NCBI GenBank assembly: GCA_900769285.1
Contig: CAAGGB010000021.1
Span: 1 to 8,762 of the forward strand
Direction: 5' to 3'
Length of the DNA: 8,762 nt
Source: Victivallales bacterium
GTDB lineage: Bacteria; Verrucomicrobiota; Lentisphaeria; Oligosphaerales; Oligosphaeraceae
Shown: piece by piece, positions 1 to 7,500 of the stretch
Layout of the letters: every line of letters begins with the position of its first letter
Numbering within the stretch: the first letter of the stretch is position 1
Position numbers and translations under genes: made by a program
The notes under the pieces: model-generated
Seen by the model: only the letters and a program-made list of their open reading frames with translations
What the model was told of the DNA's origin: nothing
Database searches by the model: none

Positions 1-2
1 GA

Positions 3-3000
3 ATGCACATGGGTATGATGTCATGCTGTGCGCTGATGTGCGCTTCGGGAATGGTCGGAGCGGTTCCGCTGGGTGCCGGCCGGATGTCGGCGCTGTTCGA
101 GGACGTGGATGTGCTGGTGGTTGGCGGCGGGCTCGCCGGCGTGGCCGCCGCCGCGTCCGCCGCGGACGCCGGGGCGCGTGTCGCGCTGCTGGCGGAGCGT
201 CCCTTCCTGGGCGATGATCTGTGCGAGACGAACCGTCTGGTGGAGCTGCCGGCGTTCCGCGGCTCGGACGACCCGCTGCTGCGCGCCATGTGCGAGGCGC
301 CGCGCCCCATCGTGCTTCTGCCGCCCACCGTCCCCTTCACCTATGAGGCTGACCTGGAGCCCGACAGCCGCCATCCCGACACGCCGGACCGCCGCGTCCT
401 CCGTGACCATCGCCTCAAGCAGGCCAGCAACGGCAGCGTCCAGTACAATGGCGACCCCACGCTGACCGTCACGCTCACCGATGGCCCGCAGGCACTCGCC
501 AGCGTCTCGCTCCTCGCGTTCCAGCGCGAGGACTTCAAGGTCGCCAGGATGCGCGTCGATGCACGGGACGCCGACGGCGCCTGGAAGACCGTCGGCGAGG
601 TCGCGAACCGCGAGCTGGACAACGTCCACGCCAACGGCGCCCTCGAGATCAAGCTGCCCCTCGATGGCCTCGTCGCCTCCGCCCTCCGCCTCCACGTGAC
701 GCGCCTTGAGGGGCTTAGCCGCGTCCTCCTCGGCGAAATCTGCGTGACCTCCGTCGAGCAGGCCGCAGCCCTGACGACCGACGACGGCCGCGACCTCGCG
801 CCCTACGCGATGACCGTCAAGCGCACCCTTGACGCGGCGCTACTGGACCGCAAGATACCCTTCCTCTACAACTGCCAGGCGGTCGATGTCCTCAAGGACG
901 CGGCCGGCGCGGTGGGCGGCGTCGTGGTCGCCAACCGCTCCGGACTCCAGTACGTCCGTGCCCGGCAGGTCATCGACGCGACGGCGCAGGGCACCGTCGC
1001 GCGGCTGGCTGGCGCACGCTTCCGCACCGGCGCCTCGTCCGCGACGCAGACCTACCGTCGATACGTCCTGGGCGGCGAGGGCGTCGCGCCCGAGGGCGAC
1101 GGCGTGACGGTGACGCGGCAGCCCTACGACGTGCAAATCACGGGCACCTCGACCGGCCTGCCGTCGCGACAGCCCGTCTGGGCCTACGACTTCCGGACGG
1201 CGGTGCCGGAGGCGACGCTCGGCGCGCTGATGGCGCTGGAGCAGCGCACCCGCGACGTGACGCAGCCCGCGACGCGCGTCGAGTCCACGGGACGACTGGT
1301 CGGCCAGCCGGTACAGCGGCTGCTGGGCCGCGGCGCCTGTGATGCGGTCGTGCCGGCCGCACAACTGCCGCTGGACTGCCTGCGGCCCGCCCACGTGACC
1401 GGCGTGGTCACGGCGGGCGCGGTGGCCGACGTCTGCGACGCGGAAGCGCGGCAACTGCTGGCGATTGACCAGACGCTGGCGCTTGGACGGCGCGTCGGCG
1501 CCGAGACGGCGCGGCAGGCGCTGGCGCAGAAGGCCGTCGTCGGCGAGCTGACGGCGGCGCACCGGAAGACGTTGCCGGCGGGCGGCGAGCAGGTGCGCGT
1601 CGCCTCGCTCACGCACCGCTTCGGCGAGGGCGACCTGGCGTTCGACGGCATGGAGCTGCCGGTCATCGGCAGCTACGACCTGGTCGTCGTCGGCGGCGGC
1701 ACGGGCGGCGCGCCCGCCGCCATCGGTGCCGCCCGCCATGGTGCCCGGACGCTCCTCCTCGAATTCCTGACCGAGCTGGGCGGCACCAGCACCGTCGGCG
1801 CCATCACCCGCTACTACCACGGCAACATCTGCGGCTTCACCAAGGAGATGGACGATGACCTCGGACGCGCACCCGGCTCGCCCGCCGACTGGTCGCGCAT
1901 CGGCAAGTCCGAATGGTATCGCCGCGAAATCCGCCGCGCCGGCGGCGACATCTGGTACGGGGCGATGGTGTTCGGCGCCGTCGTCCGCGATGGCCGCGTG
2001 ACCGGCGTCGCCGTCGCCACGCCCTTCGGCCCCGGCGTCATCGCCGCCAAGAATGTCATCGACGCCTCCGGAAACTCCGACGTCGCCGCCGCTGCCGGCG
2101 CCGAGACGTTCGACCAGGACGCCGAACTGGGCGTCCAGGGCTGCGGACTCTCACCCATGCGCTCCGGCGACCACTACATCAACACCGACTATATCTTCCA
2201 TGACGACAGCGACGTCATCGACGTCTGGCGCTCCTTCGTCCTCGGACGCGAGCGCTTCCGCGAAAGCGCCGACCTCAATCCCATCATCGGCTCGCGCGAA
2301 CGCCGCCGCATCGTCGGCGACGCCATCGTGACCCCGATGGACATCTTCAACCGCCGGACCTACCCGGACACCATCTGCGTCTCCGCCTCCAACTTCGACT
2401 CCCATGGCTACACCTGCCATCCGCTCTTCATCGTCCAGGGACCCGACAGCGTCCGCGTATCCGCCGACGTACCCTTCGGCGCACTGCTGCCGCGCGGACT
2501 GGAGGGCATCGCCGTCACCGGACTGGCCATCAGCGGACACCGCGACGCCATGCCTATCCTCCGGATGCAGCCCGACATCCAGAACCACGGCTACGCCGCT
2601 GGCGTCGCCGCCGCCTTCGCCACGCGGGATGGCGTCGCCATCCGCCACATCGACGTCAAGGAGCTCCAGCGGCACCTCGTCGCCATCGGCAGTCTGCCGG
2701 AGCGCGTCTTGACGGACCGCGACAGCTACCCGCTGCCGGAGGCCGAGGTCGCGGCGGCCGTCGCCGAGCTCGACGGCGACTGGCGGCGCCTCAGCGTCGT
2801 GATGGCCTCCCCGAAGACGTCGCTGCCTCTGCTGCGCGAGGCCTGCCTCCGGGAGGAGCTGCAGGAGCGCCGACTCCGCTATGCGCTGGTGCTCGCCATG
2901 TTCGGCGACGCCACCGGCAAGGACACGCTGCTCGCGCAGCTCCGCGCCACCCAGGAATGGGACAAGGGCTGGAACTACCGCGGCATGGGGCAGTTCGGCC

Positions 3001-3437
3001 CCAGCGCCTCGCCGTTGGACAGCCTCATCGTCGCCCTGGCGCGCATCGGCGCGAAGGAGGCGCAGCCCGACATCCTGCGTCTGGCCGCCATGCTCCAGCC
3101 CAAGAGCCACTTCTCGCATTTCCGCGCCGTCTCCCTCGCCCTCCAGCTCATCGGTGACGCCCAGGCCGCGCCGGTCCTCAAGGCGCTCCTCGACCAGCCC
3201 ACCATAACCGGCCATGACCAGCCGGTCGGCAGCGACCCGCGCACCTTCGCCGAGATGAGCAACCCCGACTGGAGACGCACCGAGGAGCTCCGCGAGCTCT
3301 TCCTCGCCGTCGCCCTCGTCACCTGCGGCGACGCCGATGGCGTCGGACGCGCCATCCTCGAACGCTATGCCCGTGACGGACGCGGCGTCTACGCCCGCCA
3401 CGCGCAGTTCGTCCTTCGTTCGATGAAAGTCGATTGA
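3..3437 (+). CDS. Large FAD-dependent oxidoreductase with two FAD-binding halves and a HEAT-like C-terminal region (5' end uncertain)
   Basis: The protein has up to 1144 residues. Two dinucleotide-binding motifs are visible: VVGGGLAG near residues 39-46 and VVGGGTGG near 562-569, each preceded by a hydrophobic strand and followed by an Ala-rich helix and an acidic residue. Matching later FAD motifs are VIDATAQG (323-330) and VIDASGNSD (685-693). A C-terminal FAD motif with QNHGYAAGVAAA lies near 860-871, as in the FAD_oxidored family (PF12831-like). Residues of about 108-250 are a beta-rich insert resembling a galactose-binding/F5/8-type-C domain. Residues of about 885-1140 are helical and HEAT-like. 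The substrate is unknown. In-frame ATGs lie at 3, 9, 15, 18, 51 and 84, and none has a clear Shine-Dalgarno site inside the window, so the true start may be outside. The hydrophobic residues 5-25 could belong to an export signal. It ends at TGA 3435-3437 and is followed by a terminator. Confidence 0.9.
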   Translation: MHMGMMSCCALMCASGMVGAVPLGAGRMSALFEDVDVLVVGGGLAGVAAAASAADAGARVALLAERPFLGDDLCETNRLVELPAFRGSDDPLLRAMCEAPRPIVLLPPTVPFTYEADLEPDSRHPDTPDRRVLRDHRLKQASNGSVQYNGDPTLTVTLTDGPQALASVSLLAFQREDFKVARMRVDARDADGAWKTVGEVANRELDNVHANGALEIKLPLDGLVASALRLHVTRLEGLSRVLLGEICVTSVEQAAALTTDDGRDLAPYAMTVKRTLDAALLDRKIPFLYNCQAVDVLKDAAGAVGGVVVANRSGLQYVRARQVIDATAQGTVARLAGARFRTGASSATQTYRRYVLGGEGVAPEGDGVTVTRQPYDVQITGTSTGLPSRQPVWAYDFRTAVPEATLGALMALEQRTRDVTQPATRVESTGRLVGQPVQRLLGRGACDAVVPAAQLPLDCLRPAHVTGVVTAGAVADVCDAEARQLLAIDQTLALGRRVGAETARQALAQKAVVGELTAAHRKTLPAGGEQVRVASLTHRFGEGDLAFDGMELPVIGSYDLVVVGGGTGGAPAAIGAARHGARTLLLEFLTELGGTSTVGAITRYYHGNICGFTKEMDDDLGRAPGSPADWSRIGKSEWYRREIRRAGGDIWYGAMVFGAVVRDGRVTGVAVATPFGPGVIAAKNVIDASGNSDVAAAAGAETFDQDAELGVQGCGLSPMRSGDHYINTDYIFHDDSDVIDVWRSFVLGRERFRESADLNPIIGSRERRRIVGDAIVTPMDIFNRRTYPDTICVSASNFDSHGYTCHPLFIVQGPDSVRVSADVPFGALLPRGLEGIAVTGLAISGHRDAMPILRMQPDIQNHGYAAGVAAAFATRDGVAIRHIDVKELQRHLVAIGSLPERVLTDRDSYPLPEAEVAAAVAELDGDWRRLSVVMASPKTSLPLLREACLREELQERRLRYALVLAMFGDATGKDTLLAQLRATQEWDKGWNYRGMGQFGPSASPLDSLIVALARIGAKEAQPDILRLAAMLQPKSHFSHFRAVSLALQLIGDAQAAPVLKALLDQPTITGHDQPVGSDPRTFAEMSNPDWRRTEELRELFLAVALVTCGDADGVGRAILERYARDGRGVYARHAQFVLRSMKVD

Positions 3438-3487
3438 TTGAGTCGCGGGGCTTCTGAAGAGAGGCTTCCCTAAGTCCATGAAAGCAA

Positions 3488-3530
3488 GAAGCGGGCACCT
3501 CGCCGTGGCGGGGTGTCCGCTTCGTCTTTT
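3488..3530. terminator. Bidirectional intrinsic terminator between convergent genes
   Basis: A 17-bp stem pairs 3488-3504 with 3507-3523, with two G-U pairs and a tiny central loop at GT (3505-3506). On the plus strand it is followed by TCTTTT (3525-3530), serving the oxidoreductase gene that ends at 3437. On the minus strand the same stem is followed by a T-rich run (complement of 3481-3487) and lies 38 bases after the porin stop, so it can stop that transcript too. Confidence 0.85.
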
Positions 3531-3534
3531 GTGT

Positions 3535-3559
3535 GGGGGGGGGGGAAGGGAGGAGTGGG
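3535..3559 (+). repeat. G11 homopolymer and G-rich tract, possible G-quadruplex
   Basis: Eleven consecutive G residues (3535-3545) are followed by AAGGGAGGAGTGGG, giving at least four G-runs of three or more on the plus strand. The tract sits between the terminator and the porin stop codon, outside both genes. The minus-strand porin transcript carries the C-rich complement in its 3' untranslated end. Homopolymers of this length are also prone to sequencing-length error. Confidence 0.6.
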
Positions 3560-3561
3560 AC

Positions 3562-4923
3562 TCAGATTTTCCAGTTGAGCTCGATGCGTCCCCAGAAGCC
3601 GCCGTCCTGGCGGTCGCTGCTGTAGTAGTCGCCGAAGAACATATGGCTGAAGGTGGTCTTGAGGGAGAGGGTCTTGGTGAAGTCGTAGCCGATGGTGGCG
3701 AAGGTGGCGACGCCGACGTTGGCGCCGTCGGCGTGCTCGTCGGCGCGGAAGTAGGTGGCGCCGGCGGAGAGCTTGAGCTTGTCGAGTGGCTTGGCGTCGA
3801 GGCTGGCGTGGTAGGCGTGGAGGTTGGTCCAGTTGGAGCCGCAGGGGACGCCGCCGGAGGAGGAGGCCTCCTCGCCGAAGATGCCGGAGCGTTCGGCGTA
3901 GAGGGACTGCCAGCCCTCGTAGGTGCCGCCGTCGCCCTTGTCGCCGCTCCAGAACGTGTAGCGGAGGTTGAGGGCGGGCTTGATGTCGGTGAGGACGGGG
4001 AGCTTCCACTTGAGTCGGAGGTCAGCCATGTTGGCGCTGATGGAGCCGTCGTCGGTGTCGCCGGCCTGGTGGGCGAGCTCGGCGCTGTAGGACCAGGCGT
4101 CATTCAGGTTGCCGAAGAGTCTGGCGCCGAAGGTGTGGAGTCGGAGGCTGTCCCAGTCGTTGGGGAGCTTGCGTTCGAGGCGTCCGTGTGAGTCGGCGTC
4201 GACGTCGCTGTAGACGTAGTAGGTGTCGAGGCTGAAGGTGTCGCTGAAGGTGTGGGTGTTGTAGAGTCCGAGGGTGAGGGTGTCGCCGGGGCGGAGGGCT
4301 CGTCCGGCGCCGGAGGTGAAGTCCTCCTTGTCCCAGCGGAGTGGGATGGCGATGGGGTCTCGCCAGGCGTCGTAGAAGGCGAAGGCGTGGAGGGTGTTGT
4401 TCTCGGTGGCGTACTTGGCGACGATGCCGTCGAAGTAGGTGCTGCGGGAGCTGTCGGTGTTGGTGCCGTCGTAGACGACCATGCCGTTTCCGAGCTGGAG
4501 GTTCTGGCGTCCGAGGGTGAGGGTGAGTCCGTCGACGCCGAGTTTGCGGAGGCGGATGTAGGCCTCGTCGAGGAAGACCTCATCGGGGAAGGACCAGTTG
4601 CCGGGGGTGTAGTTGTTCTTGGCGTCCCAGTCGCTGGTGTAGTACTTGGAGCGGTTGGCGAGCCTCAGTTTGGCCTCAAGTCCGGAGTCCTGGTCCTGGA
4701 CGGTGATCCAGGCGCGGGAGCGGAGGTCGAAGTACTGGGAGGGGTGGGGGCCGTACTTGTGGTTGCCGGTGGGTGACTTGATCTCGTCGGACTGGACGTC
4801 GAAGCGGAGGCGGAAGTCTGCGCCGACGTTGATCTTGAGGGACTCGGGTGCGGTGGTCAGCTCACTGGCCGTTGCCAGGCAGGTCAGTCCCAGCAGGGTG
4901 CTCCACAGCGTTCTCTTCAGCAT
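3562..4923 (-). CDS. Alginate-export (AlgE)-like outer-membrane beta-barrel protein
   Basis: The product has 453 residues. It begins with a Sec signal peptide: MLKR, a hydrophobic stretch to about residue 17, and a probable cleavage after ATA (17-19). The rest has the alternating polar/hydrophobic, aromatic-rich pattern of a transmembrane beta-barrel with Asp/Asn/Gly-rich loops. The stretch LGRQNLQLGNG (137-147), then RSTYFDGIVAKY (160-171), matches the LGRQ...FDG pattern typical of alginate-export/AlgE-type porins. The last strand ends in WGRIELNWKI, close to the usual aromatic C-terminal barrel signature but ending in Ile. The family forms outer-membrane channels for anionic polysaccharides or small solutes; the substrate here is unknown. 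An AAGGAG Shine-Dalgarno site lies 6 nt before the ATG. fusA lies upstream on the same strand but is separated by a strong terminator. I saw no convincing -35/-10 pair in the roughly 140-base gap. Confidence 0.85.
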   Translation of the reverse strand: MLKRTLWSTLLGLTCLATASELTTAPESLKINVGADFRLRFDVQSDEIKSPTGNHKYGPHPSQYFDLRSRAWITVQDQDSGLEAKLRLANRSKYYTSDWDAKNNYTPGNWSFPDEVFLDEAYIRLRKLGVDGLTLTLGRQNLQLGNGMVVYDGTNTDSSRSTYFDGIVAKYATENNTLHAFAFYDAWRDPIAIPLRWDKEDFTSGAGRALRPGDTLTLGLYNTHTFSDTFSLDTYYVYSDVDADSHGRLERKLPNDWDSLRLHTFGARLFGNLNDAWSYSAELAHQAGDTDDGSISANMADLRLKWKLPVLTDIKPALNLRYTFWSGDKGDGGTYEGWQSLYAERSGIFGEEASSSGGVPCGSNWTNLHAYHASLDAKPLDKLKLSAGATYFRADEHADGANVGVATFATIGYDFTKTLSLKTTFSHMFFGDYYSSDRQDGGFWGRIELNWKI

Positions 4924-4929
4924 GTCATT

Positions 4930-4935
4930 CTCCTT
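4930..4935 (-). promoter_or_regulatory. Ribosome binding site of the porin gene
   Basis: AAGGAG on the minus strand, 6 nt before ATG at 4923-4921. It fixes the start that gives the complete signal peptide. Confidence 0.85.
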
Positions 4936-5060
4936 GGTTGGGGTGATGGTGTTGGGGGCGCCTGTGGGGCGTCCCGGTGGTCAACGTCCATACCATATCC
5001 GCCAAGTGTTGCGTCCTGGTGACGGGATTGTGAGAATGTGATGTGGTGTGCGGGGCGGGG

Positions 5061-5116
5061 GCAAAAGAGAAGGCGCGTGCGCCGGTCTCCGGTGTGGGGA
5101 GACGGCGCACGCGCCT
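5061..5116 (-). terminator. Intrinsic terminator of fusA
   Basis: A very long hairpin has arms at 5071-5090 and 5098-5116. It comprises 14 perfect pairs, one bulged G, then 5 more pairs around a short G/T-rich loop. On the minus strand it is followed by TTCTCTTTTGC (5071-5061), a typical U-tract. It starts 41 nt after the fusA stop and should uncouple fusA from the porin gene downstream. Confidence 0.9.
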
Positions 5117-5157
5117 GGTGTGCTATGGTGCGGTCAGCGGTGCGGAGGCGACGAGGC

Positions 5158-7254
5158 TCAGGCCTTGCCCTCGCGCTGCTTGCGGCGCTTCTCGACGACC
5201 TCCTCGGCGATGGAGGCGGGGACGGGCTCGTAGAACTCGAACTGCATGTTGAAGCCGGCGCGTCCCTGGGTCATGTTGCGCAGCTCGGAGGTGTAGCCGA
5301 AGAGGTTTGCCAGCGGGCAGAGCGCCTTGACGACCTGGCCCTTCTCGCCGATGGAGTCGATGCCGAGGACGCGTCCGCGGCGTCCGCAGAGGTTGCCGGT
5401 GATGGTGCCGGAGTAGTCGGCGGGGGTGTTGATGGAGAGCTTCATGATGGGCTCGAGGAGCTGTGGCGCGGCCTTCATGAAGGCCGCCTTGAAGCCCATG
5501 CTGGCGCAGGTGCGGAACGCCATTTCGGAGGAGTCGACCTCGTGGTAGGAGCCGTCGGTGAGGGTGACCTTGAGGTCGACGACGGGGTATCCGGCCTTGG
5601 GGCCTTCCTCGAGGGCGTCGTTGATGCCCTTCTGGATGGCTGGGATGTACTCCTTCGGGATGTTGCCGCCCTTGACCTGGTCCTCGAAGACGTATCCCGA
5701 TCCCGGTGGCAGGGGCTCGAGGGTGAAGACGACGTGGGCGTACTGACCGTGGCCGCCGGACTGCTTCTTGAAGCGCTCGACGTGCTCGACGGTCTTGGTG
5801 CAGGTCTCGCGGTAGCTGACCTCGGGTGCGCCGGTGTCGACGCCGACGCCGAACTCGCGGCGGAGGCGGTCGATGATGATGTCGAGGTGGAGTTCGCCCA
5901 TGCCGGAGATGACGGTGTTGTTGGTCTCCTGGTCGACGTGGACGGTGAAGGTCGGGTCTTCCTCGGCGAGCTTGACGAGGGCGTTCATGAGCTTGTCGCG
6001 GTCGGCGCGGCTCTGGGGCGAGACGGCGATGGAGATGACGGGCTCGGGGAATTCGATGGACTCGAGGACGATGGGGTTGGCCTCGTCGCAGAGGGTGTCG
6101 CCGGTGACGGTGTCGGCCAGTCCGACGAGGGCGCCGATTTCGCCGGCGTGGAGGACGTCGATGATCTCCTCATGGTTGGCGTGCATCCGGAAGATGCGTC
6201 CGATGCGCTGCTGCTTGCCCTTGGAGGAGTTGTAGATGTAGGTTCCGGTGACGAGCTCGCCGGAGTAGACGCGGACATAGATGAGCTTGCCGGTGTGCTT
6301 GTCGGCGACGACCTTGAAGGCGAGTGCGGACAGCTCGGGGTCGTTGGAGTGGCGCTCGATGATGGAGCCGTCGGGGGCGGTGCCGACCGCCGGCGGGATG
6401 TCCATGGGGGAGGGGAGGTAGTCGACGACGGCGTCGAGGAGGCGCTGGATGCCCTTGTTGCGGAAGGCGGAGCCGCAGAGGACGGGGCAGATGGTCTGCG
6501 CGTGGACGGACTTGCGGATGGCCTCCATGATCTCCTCGGTGGAGATGGGCTCGTCGTTGAAGAACTTGTCGAGCAGCGCGTCGTCCATCTCGGCGACGGC
6601 CTCGATGAGGTTCTGCCGCCAGGGGGCGGCGTACTCGGCGAGCTCCTCGCTCAGCGGAACGTCCTCGGGATAGGTGCCCTTCGGATCCTCGATGTACTTG
6701 ACCTGGACCATGTGGACGAGGTCGATGATGCCCTGGAACTCGGAGCCCTGGCCGACGGGAATGGCGAGCGGCACGGCGTTGGCGCCCAGGATGTCCTTGA
6801 TCTGCTTGACGACGGAGAAGAAGTCCGCGCCGACGCGGTCCATCTTGTTGACGAAGCAGATGCGCGGGACGCCGTACTTCTCGGCCTGGCGCCAGACGGT
6901 CTCGGACTGGGGCTCGACGCCGCCGACGGCGCAGAAGAGGCCGATGGCGCCGTCGAGGATGCGGAGGGAGCGCTCGACCTCGACGGTGAAGTCGACGTGT
7001 CCGGGAGTGTCGATGATGTTGATCTGGTGGTCGCGCCAGATGCAGGTGGTGGCCGCCGAGCAGATGGTGATGCCACGCTCCTTCTCCTGCGCCATGTAGT
7101 CCATGGTGGCGCCGCCGTCATGGGTCTCGCCCATCTTGTGGTTGCGGCCGGTGTAGAAGAGGATGCGCTCCGTGCAGGTCGTCTTGCCTGCGTCGATGTG
7201 AGCCATGATGCCGATGTTGCGGACGCGCTCCAGCGGGTACTTGCGATCAGCCAT
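5158..7254 (-). CDS. fusA: Translation elongation factor G
   Basis: The 698-residue protein drives GTP-dependent translocation on the ribosome and helps split ribosomes in recycling. All GTPase motifs are intact: AHIDAGKTT (18-26), RGITI (60-64), DTPGH with the catalytic His (82-86), NKMD (136-139) and CGSAF (260-264). Domain II begins near residue 310 (LAFKVVADKHTGKL). Domain III carries GMGELHLDI (451-459). Domain IV carries SGGHGQYAHV (499-508) and the tip loop DGSYHEVDSSE (567-577) with His571. Domain V carries LEPIMK and MTQGRAGF. The length matches the family (E. coli EF-G has 704 residues). An in-frame ATG 24 bases upstream (7278) is rejected as the start because GGAGGT lies between it and ATG 7254 with ideal 9-nt spacing. 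The gene stands alone with its own promoter and terminator and no rpsL, rpsG or tuf beside it. A duplicated EF-G paralogue elsewhere in the genome cannot be excluded. Confidence 0.97.
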   Translation of the reverse strand: MADRKYPLERVRNIGIMAHIDAGKTTCTERILFYTGRNHKMGETHDGGATMDYMAQEKERGITICSAATTCIWRDHQINIIDTPGHVDFTVEVERSLRILDGAIGLFCAVGGVEPQSETVWRQAEKYGVPRICFVNKMDRVGADFFSVVKQIKDILGANAVPLAIPVGQGSEFQGIIDLVHMVQVKYIEDPKGTYPEDVPLSEELAEYAAPWRQNLIEAVAEMDDALLDKFFNDEPISTEEIMEAIRKSVHAQTICPVLCGSAFRNKGIQRLLDAVVDYLPSPMDIPPAVGTAPDGSIIERHSNDPELSALAFKVVADKHTGKLIYVRVYSGELVTGTYIYNSSKGKQQRIGRIFRMHANHEEIIDVLHAGEIGALVGLADTVTGDTLCDEANPIVLESIEFPEPVISIAVSPQSRADRDKLMNALVKLAEEDPTFTVHVDQETNNTVISGMGELHLDIIIDRLRREFGVGVDTGAPEVSYRETCTKTVEHVERFKKQSGGHGQYAHVVFTLEPLPPGSGYVFEDQVKGGNIPKEYIPAIQKGINDALEEGPKAGYPVVDLKVTLTDGSYHEVDSSEMAFRTCASMGFKAAFMKAAPQLLEPIMKLSINTPADYSGTITGNLCGRRGRVLGIDSIGEKGQVVKALCPLANLFGYTSELRNMTQGRAGFNMQFEFYEPVPASIAEEVVEKRRKQREGKA

Positions 7255-7263
7255 AAGAATGCT

Positions 7264-7269
7264 ACCTCC
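7264..7269 (-). promoter_or_regulatory. Ribosome binding site of fusA (decides the start)
   Basis: GGAGGT on the minus strand, 9 nt before ATG 7254. It lies inside the reading frame of the alternative upstream ATG at 7278, which makes that ATG an unlikely start. Confidence 0.9.
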
Positions 7270-7275
7270 AGAAGT

Positions 7276-7343
7276 CATTCACTGCCCCCGGCATACGCTC
7301 TGGCCGGAGTTGGGATAAAAAAGCCCCCCGCCTGTAGTGAATG
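7276..7343 (-). promoter_or_regulatory. Structured 5' leader of fusA, possible cis-regulatory RNA
   Basis: In the minus-strand transcript CATTCACT (7343-7336) pairs perfectly with AGTGAATG (7283-7276). Inside this outer stem is a second hairpin, CTCCGGC with GCCGGGG, with seven pairs (one G-U) and a 10-nt loop. Also inside is a G6 run followed by CT6, which looks like the right half of an intrinsic terminator. A partial left half, CCTCCG, lies just upstream (near 7355-7350) and could pair with CGGGGG. The fold ends 6 nt before the Shine-Dalgarno site. Alternative pairing could form an attenuator, but no known riboswitch or protein-binding motif was recognised. Confidence 0.4.
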
Positions 7344-7396
7344 GACAAACGGAGGAAAGGTCTGTCTTAGCCTTCGAGATTGAGTCGAATGGCCTT

Positions 7397-7424
7397 ACTA
7401 TCATGCCGAAATGGTCAAAGTCAA
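7397..7424 (-). promoter_or_regulatory. Candidate sigma-70 promoter of fusA
   Basis: On the minus strand TTGACT (7424-7419, 5 of 6 matches to the -35 consensus) is separated by 16 nt from GATAGT (7402-7397, 4 of 6 for the -10). The DNA just upstream (7425-7490) is rich in A and T runs, unlike the rest of the window, and could act as an UP element. The predicted transcript start near 7390 gives a leader of about 135 nt. Confidence 0.5.
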
Positions 7425-7500
7425 GACGGAAAAGTCCAAAAATGGCGAAAAAAGTTCGCTTTTGTCATGAATTCAACTGAAAAGTCCGTCTTTGGGGTGG

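Noticed and set aside
2151..4103. 650-residue minus-strand open frame spanning the oxidoreductase 3' half, the terminator and part of the porin
   Set aside because: Its composition is a Ser/Thr/Pro-rich then Asp/Glu/Gly-rich shadow, it crosses a strong terminator and two well-supported genes, and it has no recognisable domain.
4936..5060. Promoter for the porin gene
   Set aside because: TATGGT-like -10 strings are present near 4990-5000 on the minus strand, but no -35 match lies at the right distance, so no promoter is called.
7255..7278. Upstream in-frame ATG of fusA adding eight residues
   Set aside because: The GGAGGT ribosome binding site lies inside this extension with ideal spacing to ATG 7254, and EF-G proteins normally begin close to the MADRKYPLERVRN segment.
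5038..7383. 781-residue plus-strand open frame antisense to fusA
   Set aside because: It is an Asp/Glu/Gly/Val-rich mirror of the fusA codons, produced by GC-rich third positions. fusA is certain on the other strand and the frame also runs through its terminator and leader.
7403..7480. 25-residue basic plus-strand open frame (MPKWSKSRRKSPKMAKK...)
   Set aside because: There is no ribosome binding site, it overlaps the fusA promoter, and it arises from A-rich DNA that is better explained as a promoter-upstream element.
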